Shown here piece after piece: positions 59,901 to 64,000 of a DNA stretch of 64,000 bases. Origin of the DNA: Manduca sexta (Eukaryota; Arthropoda; Insecta; Lepidoptera; Sphingidae); assembly GCF_014839805.1 (NCBI RefSeq), contig NC_051126.1:5278609-5342608 (forward strand), read 5' to 3'. The position numbers were made by a program, and so were the translations under genes. Below the pieces are notes generated by a model. The model was not told the origin of the DNA, ran no database searches, and saw nothing but the letters and a program-made list of their open reading frames with translations. Within the stretch, counting starts at the first letter, position 1. Each line of letters opens with the position of its first letter.

Positions 59901-60695
59901 TTATACATTCCCGCGCGTTCAGAGTGCTTAAGATATCTGACATTTGAAGATTCGATGCAGTCGACCCCTACCGACTCTACCACCCACACTAGCCTTATAC
60001 ATCTTCCCCGTCAGAATCCTGCCATCCATTCTCTCCAAATGTCCAAAACTCCTTAGCAAACCTTAATATAATTTTAGTCACTACATCCTCTTTCACTAGT
60101 TTATTCTTTCACATAAATTCATCACCACAGTATTCCATAATCTATCATTCCTACAATTAGTGAAAAAATGTGGTTCATATACTCTAATTTTATTTTTAGT
60201 GAAAGAGTGATACTACACCGGTTGAGGATTCCGAATAATGTGCAACCCGAGAAAAACCTTGCAAGATTTTTTCAACGCAGTATATATTTTTTTTTTTTGA
60301 ACTTATTGCTTACTGTTTACAAGTGCACACTACAAAATATTGTAAATTAACGCCATCTATTAACACGTGTATAAAACTAAATGCTCGATTGAAGTATAAT
60401 CTACATTGTTTCAACCAAATGAATTCCATAACTTTAGACTAGATGGCGCTTTAACTAATTAACACAAAACCGTATTTATATTTGATATTGCTATGCGTTT
60501 TTTAGAATTTTATTAAGATTTTATGTCACTTATTATTGAATTATTAAAATCGTTTATGATATTTGATATAACTACTGAACATGGCGAAATCACAGATAAA
60601 CGACTAAAGCCATAATATAAATAAAAGAGTCCTGATTTCAAGGATTGGCCATTAATTCGTGGTATAAAATAAAATTGCAAATAAGCCTGTAAACT
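56945..60695. other. intergenic DNA between Ssk-like gene A and the B/C exons
   Basis: The left end (56945-57110) is the gene A promoter region, with a CG-bearing stretch at 57000-57060 (ACACGCGGGCGTGTGGCGTG) and AAAATATATCG as a possible TATA-like sequence on the - strand. The rest is AT-rich apart from 58250-58560, listed separately. No gene is supported. Confidence 0.45.
58250..58560 (-). other. GC-rich stretch with a 132-codon frame, unrecognised
   Basis: On the - strand a frame (58576-58178) runs through GC-rich DNA and reads SLTVPAKAALGKANRESV, DLALTGAPRGSLEDFFYN and FAFGAFGRSGPLLRL. Composition stands out from flanking sequence and suggests old coding DNA or a transposable-element piece. 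The GGGGCCCC-type wording and repeated CCTTCGG... motifs favour a repeat. I recognise no domain and propose no function. Splice sites were not identified. Confidence 0.35.
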
Positions 60696-60964
60696 TTATG
60701 AACATTGATTTGTCTTGCGTTTAGTGCGTGTGCTGACGTCATCTCTATGTGCTGAACAGAATGCCAGCAACGCGTCTATTGTGAGGAGCGCGGCGGCGGC
60801 GAGGGCGCAGACAGCTGCCGACTGCGCATACGACCGTCGTTGGCAAATTGGCACCTCCTTCCAATTGCGGAGTGTTAAACCTCCGCAGGCTCCGAATAAA
60901 ACACCACCGGCTGCCGACCACCAGCCGTCCACGTAGGCGTCCGCCGCTGCAGATACCACTTCAC
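60696..60964 (-). CDS. Ssk-like set C, terminal exon (TM3-TM4)
   Basis: Acceptor CATCTGCAG, phase 1, stop at 60698-60696. It reads EVVSAAADAYVDGWWSAAGG then VLFGACGGLTL (TM3), a short loop with CQRRSY, and AQSAAVCALAAAALLTIDAL (TM4), followed by a basic tail (RTKRKTNQCS). Its acceptor, phase, opening (GE-V/M) and TM4 pattern match the B exon at 61774-61521, so the two are duplicates. It is unusually Ala/GC-rich against B. It could be the last exon of a separate gene C or an alternative last exon of gene B. Confidence 0.75.
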
Positions 60965-61309
60965 CTGCAGATGAAAAAATGTTAATAGTTATAGTATAGT
61001 TTGTATGTCTGTTACATGTTTACGTTTGAACTACAGGACGGATTTGGTTTATCACCTAAACATAGATCGTGTGGCCTACTAAAAACTCAATTAAAAAAGA
61101 AGAATATGAAGGTCTATAAATAAAACATGTAGCGTCAATGCGAGTTAATGTCTTCATAATGATTTAATGCATTAGTTGGTAATGATTATCTTTGACTATC
61201 TTTATCTAAACATAACCTTCGTTTATTCGATTTTAATAGATGACAAATTATTAAGTACCAGTAAAACTATACTTAGTATTGAACATAGATAAATAAAACG
61301 AACTACCAC

Positions 61310-61462
61310 CTACAAATACCGTTGTTGTCTGGAAGAAATCACCGATAATGACCGCCATTTGTACTTCCTGTTGTTTCATCATCTCTGTTGTATATTTATT
61401 TTTCCTTACGGTATTGATGTACAATAAAGTGTTTAAATAAATAAATAAATACCATCTAATCT
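61310..61462 (-). CDS. Ssk-like set C, candidate internal exon (TM1-TM2)
   Basis: Proposed acceptor ATTCATAG, donor TTTGTAG|GTGGTA (phase 1, fits the C terminal exon). It reads WYLFIYLNTLLYIN (TM1), a polar loop with KKNKY-like charge, and VQMAVIIGDFFQTTTVFVG (TM2), the same order as exon 2 of A and B. Weak points: the donor is poor, TM1 comes from an ATTT simple repeat, and an AATAAA lies inside (about 61396), so the stretch could instead be the 3' UTR of B. An internal start at MMKQQ would give a three-helix product. Confidence 0.4.
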
Positions 61463-61520
61463 CTATGAATATTGAGCATAACAGTTAACACCGCATTTAT
61501 ATTAAAAACAACACCTCACC

Positions 61521-61774
61521 TCACACACTGGCCTCGTCATCGAATTCCTCTGAATCCAAATAAGCAAGGCTCAGGTCGAATAGCATTAGAAAAGCGTTTA
61601 ATATTGCCAGCGAACCGGCCAGTAGTGCCGCATTGTGGTCTCCTGTCCTTGGGTATACACTGTCTTTTACTCTGGCCGACAGGACCATTCCACCGCTCAC
61701 GGAGAACAAAGTAGCTCCCAGTAAGTCAAAGTATATATCTTGGACAAGATCGAGAGGCGCGAATATCATTTCAC
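61521..61774 (-). CDS. Ssk-like gene B, terminal exon (TM3-TM4)
   Basis: Acceptor TGTTTATAG, phase 1, stop at 61523-61521. It reads EMIFAPLDLVQDIYFDLLG, TLFSVSGGMVLSA (TM3), a loop, then AALLAGSLAILNAFLMLFDL (TM4) and an acidic tail (DSEEFDDEASV). In gene A the same region is divided by the GC-AG intron; here it is uninterrupted, so an intron was gained or lost between paralogues. Joins exon 63706-63583 in frame. Confidence 0.8.
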
Positions 61775-63582
61775 CTATAAACATTTCAAGCGATTATGAG
61801 ACGTCTAGGTATAGTCTTATAGTCCAATTTCAATAGGCGATATAAATCGCTATATTCGGATTGATCACGAAAATGAACCAATCAGATTTTTTTTTCTGAT
61901 AACGGGATTGATCGCAAAATAGCAATCAGGACAATTTATTGATTTTGGGTTTAAATAGGGAATGGGATGATTGATTACGTTATATCTCAGTATTATGGAA
62001 GTTACTCATAATCCATAGAAGAAATATCGATTTAATGGAGACTAAACAGTATTTAATTATTTCTAATTATTAATTGATCATTTAATTCATATTGGAAAGT
62101 TTTAAATGTCATGTCAATCTTAAAATCGTGAAAGACGCCTCGTTAATTTATCATCGCTACTTGATATAATAAACTTAGGTAGGTATGCTTTGCTAGAATA
62201 TAATTAACGGGCAAAAAAATGAATTAACGATAGAGCCGAAGTTTTAGCCGTTTAGTTTAACCTGAAAGGACAAGGTCGCAGGAACTCTCTAGATGCAGGT
62301 CGCTTTATACAAATCGATCTGGAAATCTTTGGGGGAAATTTATGTTTAGCAGTAGGTTTATTGTAGTGATAATAAAATTACAAGAGCCGGAACATCTCTA
62401 AAGCAATATACTCCATCAAAGGTTGGCCAGCATCAGCAGCAGCAGCAGCATCAACCAGCCTTAATTCCTCTGCTATTGAGATTGTTCATGAGCAGCAATA
62501 ATTAATACTATACGGCGTTGGACCTCCTCATACTTTTGCATTTTTATTATATAATATTCGACATGAGATCTAGTGACAAGATCAAGGCGGCATTGTACCA
62601 TTCACTACTCTATTATTTAGCATTCAGGTGTCGATTCTGATTGTGGGCATCAAGCAGCGGTTTATTAAAGTGACCAATCTATACGCGATTGAACAATAAT
62701 ATCATAATTTGTTTTCTTACGTTTAAGCACTAGATTTTCATCATCGATGTACGCAGTCATTATTTCAATACAAAATAAAAAAGTACATTAAGTACTTCAA
62801 TGATAGATTCCAATCAACAATTCGTTAAGACTTATTGCCCTTTCAATTAATATAAATGCGGTTTTAACCTTAAAATGCCAATATCAAAACTAAACATACG
62901 TGGCTTAGAATCTACGGGGACAGGTTACCGTCACGACTCAAGGCTTGATACTAAACTGCTATACATTAAATGACTTTAATCAATACACCAACTTAAAGTA
63001 ATATTCTAGCTTAATATATGAAACTGTTGAATAATAATAGTACAATTGAAAATTTATTAAAGGCCGTTTTCAATAAACGATCCCAAGCTTGTGAAAGCTT
63101 TCAACTATCTTCTCTAGTGAAATTTGGATGTTTTTAGAAAGCTTTTGAAATAAATAGAAACTCTTAGTCCATCCACCATAATTTAGTATATCAATTTGTA
63201 TGTAGATTAACAAAAGACCGTATTTCGCATAATGATAAGTATCGCGCAATCAAGAAATAAGCCAAAGAAATGATTCAATATAGTAACTTAGCACACAGAA
63301 CTAGGTTTGCTATCATGCTAAGGATTTTTATTAAGCCTCTTCGTTCGTTATAATAACCGAAAGAACCGCAATAAAATTTACTAATTTTTCAATGAAAGAA
63401 ACTCATGTACATGATTTTTTCTAAAATCGTATATCATTCAACACAATATAATACTCCTATCTAATTACAATACCGCGAAAAAATCCTAAACACAAATAAA
63501 TCAAAACTGAGCCGTTTTTATTTATGCATAACACAATTCCCCACAATGTCGGCGCAACATCGAATGTGAATCATTGACTCAC
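61775..63582 (-). other. intron of gene B
   Basis: GTGAGT donor and TTATAG acceptor. A CAG run, (CAG)5, is at 62432-62450 and an ATTGATC-rich segment at 61850-61930. The candidate first exon of C (62760-62721) lies within it. Otherwise AT-rich with nothing recognised. Confidence 0.65.
62721..62760 (-). CDS. candidate first exon of Ssk-like set C
   Basis: ATG at 62760-62758 followed by TAYIDDENLVLK and a donor AAAC|GTAAGA in phase 1, which would join the C internal exon in frame (total 154 codons with stop, 153 aa). The strong donor and the fitting phase are the only support; 13 codons are easily found by chance, and the exon would sit inside the intron of gene B. Confidence 0.25.
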
Positions 63583-63706
63583 CGACGATCTCTCCTGAGA
63601 GCACCACAACGTACCCGATATAGGTCCCAGAGCACAGCATCAACGTTGGAATGTCAGTTAGGTCGTAACTGTAGTGATGGAGTGTAAGACAGGATATGGT
63701 TAAAAG
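63583..63706 (-). CDS. Ssk-like gene B, exon 2 (partial gene, 5' end beyond the window)
   Basis: Acceptor TTGTTTTAG, donor GTCG|GTGAGT; phase 0 in, phase 1 out, as in gene A exon 2. It reads LLTISCLTLHHYSYDLTDIP then TLMLCSGTYIGYVVVLSGE. H-Y/H-SY(N/D) after TM1 and G-T-(F/Y)-(V/I)-GY in TM2 are shared with gene A. The start exon must lie to the right of 64000 or remain undetected in 63707-64000. The exon joins the terminal exon at 61774, or alternatively the one at 60964. Confidence 0.85.
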
Positions 63707-64000
63707 CTAAAACAAAATACAAAGTAGAATATAACTGAAAAGTAAACTTGATTATATTTTGCGTGATCTGGAATAGGTTATGGTATTTTGTTGGGGAAGT
63801 TTGAATTATCTAATTTATTATAAATTAATGGGCTTAATATTTTCTTAATTTTTTATTTAATTTATTTAATTCTTAATTTCTTCCTTCATTAATATTTTGT
63901 CCTGCACCCATAGTAAAAGAATTGTTATTGATAAATCAGTAGGTAATGAACTATTTATGATGCAAAATTATAAAGACATAGAATAAAATACTCTTACTAA
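63707..64000 (-). other. gene B upstream intron, runs off the window
   Basis: AT-rich sequence with no ATG-plus-donor exon comparable to exon 1 of gene A that I can support. Confidence 0.5.

Noticed and set aside
60696..60959. 87-codon frame as a stand-alone gene starting at 60959
   Set aside because: The apparent start is GTG, and a clear acceptor at 60965-60966 in the phase shared with paralogue B shows it is a terminal exon.

Overview
The window is eukaryotic nuclear DNA from an insect, almost certainly a moth or butterfly. It is clearly AT-rich, its genes are split by canonical introns (plus one GC-AG intron), and the spaces between exons carry degraded interspersed repeats of types common in lepidopteran genomes: a tRNA-derived SINE in three copies, LINE 3' ends, small inverted-repeat elements and several short repeat families. 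I see no bacterial operons, CRISPR array, rRNA or free-standing tRNA gene. The species cannot be named from the sequence.

Left half (about 6.2-32.4 kb, + strand): one complete FAM20C-type secretory-pathway Ser/Thr kinase gene. I reconstructed ten coding exons whose phases all join in frame and give 507 codons from an ATG at 6465 to a TGA at 31274-31276. The catalytic core (ATP-binding Lys, its partner Glu, the catalytic Asp in NMDRHHYE, a metal-binding Asp in a DQG motif) is intact. Its introns hold most of the repeats on the left, including a tandem-repeat array, a perfect 23-bp-stem hairpin and a nearly perfect 115-bp-arm foldback element.

Middle (32.4-47.4 kb): mostly gene-poor, with repeat fragments, interrupted by an intact intronless divergent ionotropic receptor (IR) gene on the - strand (45220-43463, 585 aa), a putative chemoreceptor channel.

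Right part (47.4-64 kb, - strand): a family of small four-transmembrane proteins that resemble the insect smooth-septate-junction protein Snakeskin (Ssk). Gene A is complete in four exons (56944-47428, 126 aa), with an 8.2-kb first intron and a GC-AG last intron. Gene B is partial (exons at 63706-63583 and 61774-61521; the first exon lies beyond the window). A third set, C (exons at 61462-61310 and 60964-60696, possibly starting at 62760), is a further paralogue or an alternative 3' end of B. B and C are interleaved, which is the most unusual gene arrangement in the window. Nothing shows that the three loci (kinase, receptor, tetraspan cluster) work together; they look like ordinary neighbours.

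I found no convincing wholly new system. The points most worth checking are the interleaved Ssk-like cluster, the GC-AG intron, the two strong hairpins and the foldback element as possible small-RNA sources, and the age series of the repeats.
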